This document shows positions 1-8,423 of a stretch of 51,020 nucleotides of DNA, piece after piece (position 1 is the stretch's first letter; each line of letters opens with the position of its first letter). A model generated the notes under the pieces. It saw only the letters and a list, made by a program, of their open reading frames with translations, did no database searches and had not been told where the DNA came from. Source of the DNA: CAZQKW01 sp964594075 (GTDB lineage: Bacteria; Desulfobacterota; WTBG01; CAIYCZ01). The position numbers and the translations under genes were made by a program. The stretch is from contig CAZQKW010000026.1 in NCBI GenBank assembly GCA_964594075.1, positions 1 through 51,020 on the forward strand. The letters run 5' to 3'.

Positions 1-23
1 ATTCTGCGGTCGAGCCGCAGAAT
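1..23. repeat. REP-like perfect inverted repeat
   Basis: Two 9-nt arms, ATTCTGCGG and CCGCAGAAT, pair perfectly around a 5-nt loop and are followed by GACTC. The form resembles the hairpins at 35.2-35.4 kb (a GC-rich stem followed by ATGAC). It lies about 95 nt past the crotonase stop codon, so it could also help end that minus-strand transcript, but no T-run is visible on that side within the window. Confidence 0.5.
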
Positions 24-116
24 GACTCGGTGGCTTAATTAAGTTTTTGTTCTTTAAAGTATAAATTTATTAGGGTTTAGGATTTAGATTTTAGAGTTTT
101 AATTGCTATTCAACAA

Positions 117-908
117 TTATGTTCCGGTAAATTGTGGTTTGCGTTTTTCCAGAAAAGCCTTCATGCCTTCTTTTTGATCAGTGGTGGCAAAAAGGCTGCT
201 AAATAATTCGGTTTCAAGATCGCAGGCGTCGGCAAGATTTTTGTCAACGCCTTCATTGATCGCCTTTTTTGCCATGGCAAGCGCCAGCGGTCCCTGTTCT
301 GCGATTTTTTGCGCAAGGGCGAACGTTGCATCCATGAGCTGCTCATGAGGCACCACCCGATTAATGAGCCCGATTTCAAAGGCTTTGCGGGCATCAATAA
401 TTTCTCCGGTAAATATCAGCTCTTTAGTCCGCGCTGTTCCTATAAGACGCGCAGCGCGTTGGGTTGCACCCCAGCCCGGAATGATGCCGAGAATTGCTTC
501 GGGCAAGCCGAATTTAGCCTGTTCCGAGGCGATCGCGATGTCACAGCTTAAAACCACTTCGGTGCCGCCGCCAAGCGCAAAGCCGTTTACCGCAGCAATG
601 ACCGGCTTATTCAGGCATTGAATCAGGCGCATAACCTGGTGCCCCAGCGCGGAATATTCCCGCGCCTGAGCCGGTGTTTTGGTGCTCATTTCAGAAATGT
701 CAGCACCGGCAATAAAGGCTCTTCCCGCACCGGTCAAAACAATCGTCCGCACCGCTTGATTCCGTTCCAGCGCCGTTACGGCTGATCCCAGTTCCCGCAC
801 CGTTTCGGTATTCATGGCGTTAAGCACCTCCGGACGATTGAAAGTTACCAGTGCTGTGGTGCCCCGCAATTCAATTAAAAGATTTCTATAGTCCATGGGT
901 TTGCTCAA
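117..908 (-). CDS. Enoyl-CoA hydratase/isomerase (crotonase family)
   Basis: 263 aa, the usual crotonase length. It should hydrate 2-enoyl-CoA to 3-hydroxyacyl-CoA in fatty-acid or butanoate-type metabolism in the cytosol. Sequence signs: N-terminal VTFNRPEVLNAMN, the oxyanion-hole segment AGRAFIAGADISEM, and the core FALGGGTEVVLSCDIAIAS followed by FGLPEAILGIIPGWGATQR. The two catalytic glutamates of hydratases appear present (GGGTE and LPEAILG). The start is a TTG that overlaps the stop codon of the upstream thiolase in TTGA, which suggests translational coupling. An ATG at 896 (MDYRN) is the alternative, and neither has a strong ribosome site. The gene shares a transcript with the thiolase. 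Its exact acyl-CoA substrate cannot be told from sequence. Confidence 0.9.
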   Translation of the reverse strand: MSKPMDYRNLLIELRGTTALVTFNRPEVLNAMNTETVRELGSAVTALERNQAVRTIVLTGAGRAFIAGADISEMSTKTPAQAREYSALGHQVMRLIQCLNKPVIAAVNGFALGGGTEVVLSCDIAIASEQAKFGLPEAILGIIPGWGATQRAARLIGTARTKELIFTGEIIDARKAFEIGLINRVVPHEQLMDATFALAQKIAEQGPLALAMAKKAINEGVDKNLADACDLETELFSSLFATTDQKEGMKAFLEKRKPQFTGT

Positions 909-2083
909 GTTCGTTCTACGATTAAACTTACCGCTTCCGCGCCGCCGAGGCAGAGAGAAGCCATTCCCCGGCGCACATTCCTTTTTTGCATGGCATATAA
1001 CAGCGTCACCAATACCCGGGCGCCGCTTGCCCCTATAGGATGGCCCAGAGCAATCGCGCCGCCATGCACATTAAGTTTCTCTAATGGAATCCCGAGTTCA
1101 CGCATCACAGCAACAGTTGATGCGGCAAAGGCCTCATTGACTTCATGCAGGTCAATGTCATCAAGCGAAAGGCCGGCTTTTTTAAGCACTTTGGGGATTG
1201 ATTTAAGAGGGGCCACCAGAACATCCTCCAGCGGAACCCCTGCCGCGCCCTGACTTCCGATGTGCGCCATCGGCTTTAGGCCAAGCGTAGCAGCTTTGTC
1301 CTGTGCCATGAGAACGACGGCAGCAGCGCCATCGCTTATTTTTGAGGAATTTCCGGCAGTTACCGCACCGCCGCTCTTAAATGCCGGTTTGAGGCTGGCC
1401 AACGCATCCATGGTGGTGGGTCGTGGCCCTTCATCAGTATCAACAATATACACATCGCCTTTTTTATTTTTGACAGCCACGGGAACAATTTCTTCCTTGA
1501 AAAGTCCGTGCTTGATGCTGGAAAGCGCGCGGTCGTTGGAAAGAGATGCATACCAATCCATATCCTGTCGGGATACGCCGAATTTTGCGCCTACCAGCTC
1601 AGCCGTGTAGCCCATATGAAAATCATTGATAATATCAAACAGGCCATCGTGCACCATGCCGTCAATAATTGCGCTGTTATTCATCCGATAGCCGAAACGA
1701 GCTTTTTCCAGGTAATAGGGCGCGTTATTCATGCTTTCCATGCCGCCGGCGACCACCACATCCGCGTCGCTGCAGGCAATGGCCTGTGCGCCAAGCATAA
1801 CTGCTTTAAGTCCCGAGCCGCAGACCTTGTTCACGGTAAGGGCTCCAGCCGCAAGAGGAAAACCGGCGCGCAACATGGCCTGTCGAGCGGGGTTTTGTCC
1901 CAGACCGCAGGGAAGAACATTCCCCATGATCACCTCATCAACAGCAGACGGTTCAATGCCCGCCCGTTTCACGGCTTCAGCAAGAACGATGCTTCCCAAA
2001 TCTAAAGCAGACAGGTCTTTAAAAACACCGTTAAAGTTTCCAATTGGCGTGCGCACCGCACTTATAATGACAACATCGCGCAT
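905..2083 (-). CDS. Acetyl-CoA acetyltransferase / thiolase
   Basis: 392 aa from the ATG at 2083. I prefer this to an upstream TTG because GGAG lies a few bases before it and the protein then begins MRDVVIISAVRTPIG, the standard thiolase N-terminus. It carries the nucleophilic cysteine in KVCGSGLKAV, the NEAFAAS motif, GGAIALGHPIGASG with the catalytic His, and a C-terminal CLGGAEA with the second Cys. Thiolases condense two acetyl-CoA or cleave 3-ketoacyl-CoA. Its stop overlaps the crotonase start, so the pair forms an operon behind the promoter at 2255-2283. A paralogue of the same length lies at 49709-50887. Biosynthetic and degradative roles cannot be separated here. Confidence 0.93.
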   Translation of the reverse strand: MRDVVIISAVRTPIGNFNGVFKDLSALDLGSIVLAEAVKRAGIEPSAVDEVIMGNVLPCGLGQNPARQAMLRAGFPLAAGALTVNKVCGSGLKAVMLGAQAIACSDADVVVAGGMESMNNAPYYLEKARFGYRMNNSAIIDGMVHDGLFDIINDFHMGYTAELVGAKFGVSRQDMDWYASLSNDRALSSIKHGLFKEEIVPVAVKNKKGDVYIVDTDEGPRPTTMDALASLKPAFKSGGAVTAGNSSKISDGAAAVVLMAQDKAATLGLKPMAHIGSQGAAGVPLEDVLVAPLKSIPKVLKKAGLSLDDIDLHEVNEAFAASTVAVMRELGIPLEKLNVHGGAIALGHPIGASGARVLVTLLYAMQKRNVRRGMASLCLGGAEAVSLIVERT

Positions 2084-2254
2084 GGCAGCTCCATAAGCTT
2101 TCAAGAATTGTTGCAATTAATCCTGCTTCACACAAGATGTTTGTCGTCGTGATTGCAGGATTCCATTAGTAACCGGCACCAATACTATGCACTAATTGTG
2201 GTTATCTTAAGGGGGGAATACAATGAAGAATTAATGGTAACGACGGTCGTAAAA

Positions 2255-2283
2255 AAATTAACACGGCTCTTATTTTGTGTCAA
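2255..2283 (-). promoter_or_regulatory. Sigma70-type promoter of the thiolase-crotonase operon
   Basis: Read on the minus strand, TTGACA (2283-2278), a 17-nt spacer and TAATTT (2260-2255). It implies a leader of roughly 165 nt before the thiolase ATG at 2083. I saw no riboswitch or terminator-like fold in that leader. The rest of the 2084-2414 gap shows no gene. Confidence 0.6.
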
Positions 2284-2414
2284 GCACTAAACAACAGGAT
2301 GGTCCCCGCTGATTTTAATGAATGCCGCGCACCGCTGACCGGTTTTATGTTGCGCACGCCTCGCCTTGCAGCCGTGAAGCATCACATCGTTCGATTACGT
2401 AGGATGCTCAGGTA

Positions 2415-3143
2415 TTAGTATCCCACGGCAATTCTTTCTGCCAGAAAAGGCGGCAGACCGGCTGCAAGTATTTTCTGCTGTGCCAGGGCAATATTATAAG
2501 CCACGCGGATTAAACGGTATTGTTGTGTTGTCGTATCATACAGCCCATACGAAGCGAGCGGATTACCGTCGCGCGGCTGGCCGACGCTGCCGACATTAAT
2601 AATATAGCGGGAATCTTCTTTAAGGGTTATTGATGCCAGATCTGCAAAAGAAACTGCCCCCGAGCGATCAAGCATAAAAATCCCCGGACGGTGAGAGTGG
2701 CCGACAAAGCACAAGTGCTGGGTGAAATTTCTGAAATGAATCCGTGCCTCTGACACCGAGATAATATAATCCCACAACTCCGGATGCTGCGGCGTAGAAT
2801 GTACCAGTATGCCATGAGGCAGCGTTGCGCTGAGCGGCAGCGCCGCGAGGAAGCGTTTATTGGCTTGAGAAAGCACATCCGATGTCCAGAGAATCGCTTT
2901 CCTGGCATGGGGATTGAAGTATGTTATGTCGGTTTTTCCGACCGCCGCATAATCATGGTTCCCAGCGATATTATCCTCACAAATGCTTGTGAGCAGCTCA
3001 ATGCATTCATTCGGATTAGCCCCATAACCGACAATATCGCCGAGAAACATAACCTTTTCCACCCCATGATTTGAGAAGGACGCTATCACCGATTGAAACG
3101 CTTCAAGATTGCCGTGAACATCGGACATAACAGCTATTTTCAT
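2415..3143 (-). CDS. Calcineurin-like metallophosphoesterase
   Basis: 242 aa from the ATG at 3143 (MKIAVMSDVHGN); a TTG at 3164 would add seven residues. The dimetal metallophosphoesterase signatures appear in order: SDVHGN, GDIVGYG, GNHDYA, an internal LVHSTPQH, and GHSHRPG, followed by NVGSVGQPRDGNP. This arrangement is typical of the family with members annotated as YfcE-like phosphodiesterases or protein phosphatases. The substrate is unknown. It is a single gene, transcribed away from pheA. There is no clear Shine-Dalgarno site at either start. Confidence 0.85.
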   Translation of the reverse strand: MKIAVMSDVHGNLEAFQSVIASFSNHGVEKVMFLGDIVGYGANPNECIELLTSICEDNIAGNHDYAAVGKTDITYFNPHARKAILWTSDVLSQANKRFLAALPLSATLPHGILVHSTPQHPELWDYIISVSEARIHFRNFTQHLCFVGHSHRPGIFMLDRSGAVSFADLASITLKEDSRYIINVGSVGQPRDGNPLASYGLYDTTTQQYRLIRVAYNIALAQQKILAAGLPPFLAERIAVGY

Positions 3144-3537
3144 AGTCTTTATTGTATCACTCAAAAGGCAAAAAAATCAATTATCGGCCAGTGGGGTAAG
3201 AATCCGCGTAAAAAAGAGTTGCTTTATACAGTCTTATTGATTATATTTACTATCAATTATTAGCGTACTGGAGAAAGGGGAATCTGTCTAACACAAAAAA
3301 GAGCTTCAAGCTAAAAGGGATAACAGAGGTTAATCATTCTTCTTAACTTTCTTAACTGAATAACCACTAACGCTCATCCTGGTTTGATTTATCCACACTT
3401 TTTTAAATCCCTTTAATTTTTTATTAAATCAGCAGGCTTTTTGGTATAGTGCGTAATCCAGAGTGCGGTCGTTATACGCCTGGGAACTGTTGGCATTCTG
3501 TGGGGTCAATTTTAAAACAGGGCAGGTATTAAATCCG
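3144..3537. other. Divergent intergenic region before pheA
   Basis: AT-rich gap between the minus-strand phosphoesterase and pheA. It has a single perfect DnaA-box sequence, TTATCCACA, at 3389-3397 and a -10-like TATAGT at 3445-3450. No convincing -35 element or attenuator was found. A GTG at 3463 opens the pheA frame early, but the sequence between 3463 and 3537 does not look like chorismate mutase. Confidence 0.4.
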
Positions 3538-4662
3538 GTGGACAAAAAACAAAAACTCAAGGAACTGAGAGAATCCATTGATCAGGTTGACAACAAAATC
3601 CTTGAACTTCTCAATCGGCGAGCTGCGCTGGTGCTGGAAATTGGCACCATTAAAAAAGAGGCGCACAGCCGGTTCCATGTTTTAGAGAGGGAAGAGGAAA
3701 TATACCAGCGGCTGCTTAAATTAAATACCGGACCGTTTCCAGCCGACTCCATCCGTCCTATTTTCAGGGAAATTATGTCGGCATCGCTTTCCCTTGAAAA
3801 AGTGCTGCAGGTGGCCTGTCTTGGTCCGGACGCGACCTTTTCACATATCGCAACCATTCAGCAGTTTGGTCAGGCAGTCACCTGTGTTTACACCAAAAGC
3901 ATCGGTGAAATTTTTGACGAAGTGGAACGCGGCCGGGCGGATTATGGCGTTGTCCCGATAGAGAATTCAACGGAAGGGGTAGTAAATCTCACCCTTGACA
4001 TGTTTATTGAATCGCCATTGCAGATATGTGCCGAAGTGTTGCTGGAAATTTCTCACGCGCTGCTCTCCCGGAGCCCGCGGCTTGAGGATATCACGACCGT
4101 GTATTCGCATCCGCAAGCGCTTGCCCAATGCTATGATTGGATTAGCAAGCATCTTGCGCACGCAGAAATAAAAGAGGTTTTCAGCACTGCCATGGCGGCA
4201 AAAATGGCGCATGATGAGCCACGGGCTGGCGCCATTGCCAGCGTCTTTGCGGGCAAAATGTATGGCGTGCCGGTGCTGAAGAGCAAGATTGAAGATAACC
4301 CGCAGAATTTCACCCGCTTCTGGGTGATTGGCAAAATGTCGCCGGGCCGAACCGGCGAGGACAAGACTTCCCTGATGTTTTCCATTCGAGATGGTGTGGG
4401 GGCCTTATATGAAATGCTGAAGCCGTTTGCGCAGCACAATATAAATCTTACCAAGATAGAATCGCGGCCGTTCAGGAAGAAGCCGTGGGAATATATTTTT
4501 TTCATAGATATAGAAGGGCATGTGGAAGACGACAATGTAAAAAACGCCCTGCGCGTCGTGACAAAAAATTCACAATTTATGAAGATTTTGGGGTCCTATC
4601 CCAAAGGGCAAAAGAACACCGGCATGGATACCGCCAAGGTTACGGGCAGTGGTGAGTCATGA
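3538..4662 (+). CDS. pheA: Bifunctional chorismate mutase / prephenate dehydratase (P-protein)
   Basis: 374 aa from a GTG at 3538. I chose this start because the protein then begins with VDKKQKLKELRESIDQVD, the usual opening of the AroQ-type chorismate mutase helix. AGG lies 11 nt upstream. Domains in order: chorismate mutase (about 1-90), prephenate dehydratase (about 95-275, with ENSTEGVV and NPQNFTRFWVIG), then an ACT regulatory domain containing the ESRP motif (KIESRPFRKKPWEY) for phenylalanine feedback. It converts chorismate through prephenate to phenylpyruvate. It overlaps the next gene by 4 nt (ATGA), so it heads an aromatic amino-acid operon. Confidence 0.95.
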   Translation: MDKKQKLKELRESIDQVDNKILELLNRRAALVLEIGTIKKEAHSRFHVLEREEEIYQRLLKLNTGPFPADSIRPIFREIMSASLSLEKVLQVACLGPDATFSHIATIQQFGQAVTCVYTKSIGEIFDEVERGRADYGVVPIENSTEGVVNLTLDMFIESPLQICAEVLLEISHALLSRSPRLEDITTVYSHPQALAQCYDWISKHLAHAEIKEVFSTAMAAKMAHDEPRAGAIASVFAGKMYGVPVLKSKIEDNPQNFTRFWVIGKMSPGRTGEDKTSLMFSIRDGVGALYEMLKPFAQHNINLTKIESRPFRKKPWEYIFFIDIEGHVEDDNVKNALRVVTKNSQFMKILGSYPKGQKNTGMDTAKVTGSGES

Positions 4663-5747
4663 AAAAAATGGTTCCGGATTACATCGAGGATTTACCGCTC
4701 TACCCTCCCGGCAAGCCCATAGAAGAAGTGAGGCGCGAGTATGGCATCGCTGAAGATATAATCAAGCTTGCCTCAAATGAAAACTGCCTGGGACCGTCAC
4801 CGTTGGCTCTCAAAGCAGCACAGGAGTCATTAGCGGGCATACATCTCTACCCTGACAATGGCTGTTTTTATCTCAAACAAAAAATTGCCACCAAGTTTGG
4901 CCTAACCGTTTCGCAGATTATAACCGGCCATGGATCAAATGAAATTATTCAACTCATAGCGACCGCGTTTCTGTGCCCCGGCGAGGAGGTTATTACCTCT
5001 GAACAGACCTTCCTTCTTTATCCGATTATGAGTAATTCCCGCGGCGCACAGGTTGTCCAGGTGCCGCTCAAAAACTTTGTCTATGATCTGCAGTCCATTG
5101 CCCGTAAGATCACCGACCGCACCAAAATCGTTTTTATCAGCAATCCGAATAATCCTACCGGGACCATGGTAGAAGCAGATGTATTCAATGCCTTTATGGA
5201 ACAAATTCCGCCGGACGTGATAGTGGTTGTAGATGAGGCATATGCTGAATACGTCACCAGTCCCGATTATCCGGACGCTCTTAAATATCTTCGCCAAAAT
5301 CGCAATATAATTATCCTGCGCACCTTCTCTAAAGCATACGGGCTGGCGGGACTGCGCATCGGCTATGGGCTGAGCACGGAACAGCTCATTGGATATCTGG
5401 AGCGGGTTCGGGTGCCTTTTAATGTGAGCCATGTCGCGCAGGCGGCTGCATGTGCTGCCCTTGATGATGGCGCGCACATCAAACGTTCACAGGACAATAA
5501 CCGGTCTGGCTGCGCCTATATCTGCGCCGCCCTCACCGGCATGGGGGTGCCGTTTGTTCCCACGCAGACTAATTTTATTCTTATTCGGCTTGGCGAGCGC
5601 GCAGAAGAAATTTACCAAGCCCTTTTGCGCGAAGGGGTCATTATCCGTTCAATGGCAAGCTACGGATTGAAGGATTTTGTCAGAGTGACCATTGGTTTGC
5701 CTGAAGAAAATGAGCGTTTTATACAGTCGCTCAAAAAATTCATTTAA
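4659..5747 (+). CDS. hisC: Histidinol-phosphate/aromatic aminotransferase (HisC-like)
   Basis: 362 aa, a class I/II PLP-dependent aminotransferase of the HisC type. Visible motifs: KLASNENCLGPSP near the N-terminus, HGSNEII, SNPNNPTGT, VVVDEAYAEY, and the PLP-lysine segment RTFSKAYGLAGLRIGYG. HisC proteins convert imidazole-acetol phosphate to histidinol phosphate, and many also aminate phenylpyruvate or prephenate. Here it starts inside the pheA stop codon and is followed by tyrA, with no his gene nearby. I infer a role as the aromatic aminotransferase of this pathway, possibly alongside histidine synthesis. The family call is firm; the substrate is an inference. Confidence 0.88.
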   Translation: MKKMVPDYIEDLPLYPPGKPIEEVRREYGIAEDIIKLASNENCLGPSPLALKAAQESLAGIHLYPDNGCFYLKQKIATKFGLTVSQIITGHGSNEIIQLIATAFLCPGEEVITSEQTFLLYPIMSNSRGAQVVQVPLKNFVYDLQSIARKITDRTKIVFISNPNNPTGTMVEADVFNAFMEQIPPDVIVVVDEAYAEYVTSPDYPDALKYLRQNRNIIILRTFSKAYGLAGLRIGYGLSTEQLIGYLERVRVPFNVSHVAQAAACAALDDGAHIKRSQDNNRSGCAYICAALTGMGVPFVPTQTNFILIRLGERAEEIYQALLREGVIIRSMASYGLKDFVRVTIGLPEENERFIQSLKKFI

Positions 5748-5798
5748 AGAGACATCCGATTGTAAAATTTACTGCATTAGCCGGTTTAAATTAGCAGC

Positions 5799-6653
5799 AT
5801 GCTTTTTAACCAGATTGCAATCATAGGCTTGGGCCTTATTGGCGGATCTCTGGCGCAGGTTGCCAAGAAAAAAAACCTTTGCCGGCGCGTAACTGCGTTT
5901 GGACGGGATGGCAAGCGGCTGAAAGAGGCGCAGCAACGCGGCATTGTGGATGACTACCGGATTGGATTTAGTGACGGGTTCGGAGAGGTTGATCTGGTTG
6001 TTATCGCGACGCCGGTCGGGGCCATCGTTGAACTTGCTCGGGTTATTGCCCCCCATCTTAACGACGGGACGATTATAACTGATGTGGGCAGTGTGAAGGC
6101 GGCCATTGTTACAGCCCTTGACCGGGACCTCCCGCAACGAGTGCATTTTATCGGTGGACACCCTATTGCCGGAACAGAAAATTCAGGTTTTGAGGCATCG
6201 TTTGCCGAATTATTTGAGAACCGCATATGCGTGTTGACACCCACCGCCGCTTCAGACCGGACCGCTCTGGCGCGCGTTAAAGACCTGTGGGCAGCGGCAG
6301 GCAGCAGCGTGGTTTCAATGGATGTGGATACGCATGATAAAATTTTTGCCGCAGTCAGCCATCTTCCGCATATGGTTGCCTTTTCTCTGGTAAATGCTAT
6401 TGTGGATATGAAGGATTATGCGCAGGAGACATTGCAGTATTCAGCAGGCGGTTTTAAAGATTTCACCCGCATCGCGGCAAGCGATCCGATAATGTGGCGC
6501 GACATTGCCCTTATGAACCGGGATAATCTGCTGCGGACTATGGATTTTTTCTCGCGTTCCATTGCAGCATTGCAGCATGCCATTGAAACAAGCGACGGCA
6601 AAAAAATGCAGGCTTTTTTTCAACGCGCACAGGAAGCACGCAGAAAGATTTAA
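5799..6653 (+). CDS. tyrA: Prephenate dehydrogenase
   Basis: 284 aa. It begins with a Rossmann NAD-binding fold (IAIIGLGLIGGSLAQVA, residues about 6-22). It continues with VDLVVIATPVGA, the TDVGSVKAAI segment, GGHPIAGTENSGFEAS containing the conserved catalytic-region His, and SHLPHMVAFSLVNA in the helical dimer domain. It oxidatively decarboxylates prephenate (or arogenate) to the tyrosine precursor. No ACT domain follows, so tyrosine control by that route is not visible. The start ATG lacks a strong ribosome site. It lies 51 nt after the aminotransferase and 45 nt before aroA. Confidence 0.94.
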   Translation: MLFNQIAIIGLGLIGGSLAQVAKKKNLCRRVTAFGRDGKRLKEAQQRGIVDDYRIGFSDGFGEVDLVVIATPVGAIVELARVIAPHLNDGTIITDVGSVKAAIVTALDRDLPQRVHFIGGHPIAGTENSGFEASFAELFENRICVLTPTAASDRTALARVKDLWAAAGSSVVSMDVDTHDKIFAAVSHLPHMVAFSLVNAIVDMKDYAQETLQYSAGGFKDFTRIAASDPIMWRDIALMNRDNLLRTMDFFSRSIAALQHAIETSDGKKMQAFFQRAQEARRKI

Positions 6654-6698
6654 ATACTCTGATGAGCGCACGATATGGAGGGAGCACACGCGTAGTAT

Positions 6699-7994
6699 AT
6701 GGCCTATGAGAAAATTGTTATCACGGCAGCGCCGCATTTACGCGGCGAAGTGTCTGTTCCCGGCGATAAATCGATTTCCCATCGCGCCATTATCCTGGGA
6801 TCCCTCAGCCAGGGGAAAATCCTGGTAAGCGGACTGTCTTCCGGCGAGGACAACAGACGCACGGTTAAGATGTTCGAGCAGTTAGGCGTCGCCATCAGGA
6901 AGAGAAATAAAACTGATTATCTCATTCAGGGTCGTGGCCTGACTGGTTTGCGTGAGCCGCACAATATTTTATATGCCGGAAATTCTGGCACCACCATGAG
7001 GCTGATGCTCGGCGTATTGAGTGGCCAACAGTTTTTTTCGGTGATGTCGGGAGATCTATCGCTTAATGCCAGGCCAATGAAACGGGTAGTGGAGCCGTTG
7101 CGCCTGATGGGCGCCCGAATCAGCGGACGCGATGACGGAAATCTCGCCCCCCTTGCCATCAGCGGCACACGGTTGCGCGCCATTCAATACCATCTGCCCA
7201 TAGCAAGCGCACAGGTCAAGTCCGCTCTGCTTCTGGCAGGATTTTATGCTGATGGCACCACGGTGGTTTACGAGCCGCTGGCATCGCGCGACCACACAGA
7301 ACGGATGCTGCGATTTCTGGGGGTTCCGCTCCATAGCGCCGACGGGTCAATGAGTATTAGCGGCGGCAGCGTCATGCAGGGAGATCGTATTGAAATTCCC
7401 GGCGATATTTCTTCCGCAGCATTTCTTATTGTTGCCGGGCTGCTGGTAGGCAATGCGGAGGTGCTGGTGCGGAAGGTGGGGATAAACCCGACGCGAACGG
7501 GATTTCTGGATATTTTAAAAAAGATGGGCGCAACCTATGAAATATTAAATCACCGGGAAATAAGCGGGGAACCGGTGGCTGATATTGCCGTCCGAACAAG
7601 CAGACTTAAAGGCGTTGAGATTGGCGGATCGCTGATCCCCCGGACCATTGATGAAATTCCGATACTTGCCGTTGCCGCAGCGTGTGCCGAAGGGACGACC
7701 GTAATACGGGATGCGAAGGAATTGCGGGTCAAGGAGTCCGACCGGATCGCCGCGTTGTGTGCCGAGCTCAAAAAATTTGGCGTGGCAGTTAATGAACTGG
7801 AAGACGGCATGGTGATTAGAGGAACAGAGACGCTCGTGGGAGCGGTCTGCAACAGCCATGGGGATCATCGAATTGCTATGGCAATGGTTATTGCCGGTTT
7901 ATGCGCGCGGGGAGAGACGGTCGTAGAGGACTGTGCCTGCATCAAAACATCATTTCCTGAGTTTATGGAGTGCCTGCAATCGCTCATGCGGTAA
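6699..7994 (+). CDS. aroA: 3-phosphoshikimate 1-carboxyvinyltransferase (EPSP synthase)
   Basis: 431 aa, full length. The two-domain EPSP fold is marked by GDKSISHRAIILGSL near the N-terminus, GNSGTTMRLMLGVL (phosphoenolpyruvate site), SAQVKSALLLAG, DEIPILAVAA, RVKESDRIAAL and the C-terminal HGDHRIAMAM. It joins shikimate-3-phosphate and phosphoenolpyruvate to EPSP, the sixth step of the shikimate pathway. A GGAGGGAG sequence lies about 14 nt before the ATG, rather far for a ribosome site. It is the last aromatic gene of this plus-strand cluster. The gap after it carries a decayed mobile-looking element. Confidence 0.96.
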   Translation: MAYEKIVITAAPHLRGEVSVPGDKSISHRAIILGSLSQGKILVSGLSSGEDNRRTVKMFEQLGVAIRKRNKTDYLIQGRGLTGLREPHNILYAGNSGTTMRLMLGVLSGQQFFSVMSGDLSLNARPMKRVVEPLRLMGARISGRDDGNLAPLAISGTRLRAIQYHLPIASAQVKSALLLAGFYADGTTVVYEPLASRDHTERMLRFLGVPLHSADGSMSISGGSVMQGDRIEIPGDISSAAFLIVAGLLVGNAEVLVRKVGINPTRTGFLDILKKMGATYEILNHREISGEPVADIAVRTSRLKGVEIGGSLIPRTIDEIPILAVAAACAEGTTVIRDAKELRVKESDRIAALCAELKKFGVAVNELEDGMVIRGTETLVGAVCNSHGDHRIAMAMVIAGLCARGETVVEDCACIKTSFPEFMECLQSLMR

Positions 7995-8077
7995 CATTAT
8001 GCATTGCAGAGAGAGCAACAATTCACCGCAGAGCGCGCAGAGGCCGCTGAAATAAAAAATATAAGTTTAAAATGCCT

Positions 8078-8105
8078 ACCGCAGAGAACGTGGAGCACAC
8101 AGAGA
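8078..8105 (+). repeat. Left inverted repeat of the GxxExxY element
   Basis: A 28-nt sequence beginning ACCGCAGAGAACG that is the reverse complement of 8380-8407 at 26 of 28 positions. A shorter relative (ACCGCAGAGCGCGCAGAGG) lies just before it at 8025-8043. Together with its partner it frames a decayed GxxExxY gene. Confidence 0.7.
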
Positions 8106-8162
8106 TAGCAATGATTTACATTGAAGAGTTACTACCGGAATATAGAATGCGCGGCGAGGGTA

Positions 8163-8375
8163 AATGATATAAACAACACAACAGATAAAATCATTAGTGC
8201 TGCAACAGCGGTACATCGAGAGCGTGGTCCAGGTTTATTAGAATCAGCATATGAAGCCTGTTTGGTTTATGAACTCGTATAGCGCGGCCTGTCCCTGGAA
8301 CAGCAGAAAACGCTGCCTGTCATATATCGAGGTGTTAGAGTGGACTGCGGATATCGCGTTGATTTAGTTGAATAA
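8163..8375 (+). pseudogene. Decayed GxxExxY-family gene (PDDEXK-like), truncated
   Basis: In one frame the sequence reads NDINNTTDKIISAATAVHRE, then RGPGLLESAYEACLVYELV, a TAG stop at 8280-8282, and RGLSLEQQKTLPVIYRGVRV followed by DCGYRVDLVE and a stop. The GPGLLESAYE segment is the hallmark of the GxxExxY family, assigned to PD-(D/E)XK-like proteins of unknown role. An intact member would run on for roughly 40 more residues with the nuclease-like Lys motif. That part is missing, there is no in-frame start and there is an internal stop, so the gene is dead. It sits between two 28-bp inverted repeats. The family call rests on recall of the motif. Confidence 0.75.
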
Positions 8376-8379
8376 TTTT

Positions 8380-8407
8380 TCTCTGCGTGCTCCGCGTTCT
8401 CTGCGGT
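8380..8407 (-). repeat. Right inverted repeat of the GxxExxY element
   Basis: The reverse complement reads ACCGCAGAGAACGCGGAGCA and continues CGCAGAGA. It matches 8078-8105 with two differences. It ends 16 nt before the cmk start codon, so the element has replaced the upstream control region of cmk. Confidence 0.7.
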
Positions 8408-8423
8408 GCAATATAATGCTCAC

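Noticed and set aside
1508..2096. Long open frames antisense to the thiolase gene
   Set aside because: They are shadows of codon bias on the coding strand, with no family match and no ribosome site.
3389..3397. Replication origin suggested by a perfect DnaA box
   Set aside because: Only one box is present, with no cluster, no dnaA or dnaN, and no AT-rich unwinding element of note. One box is expected by chance.
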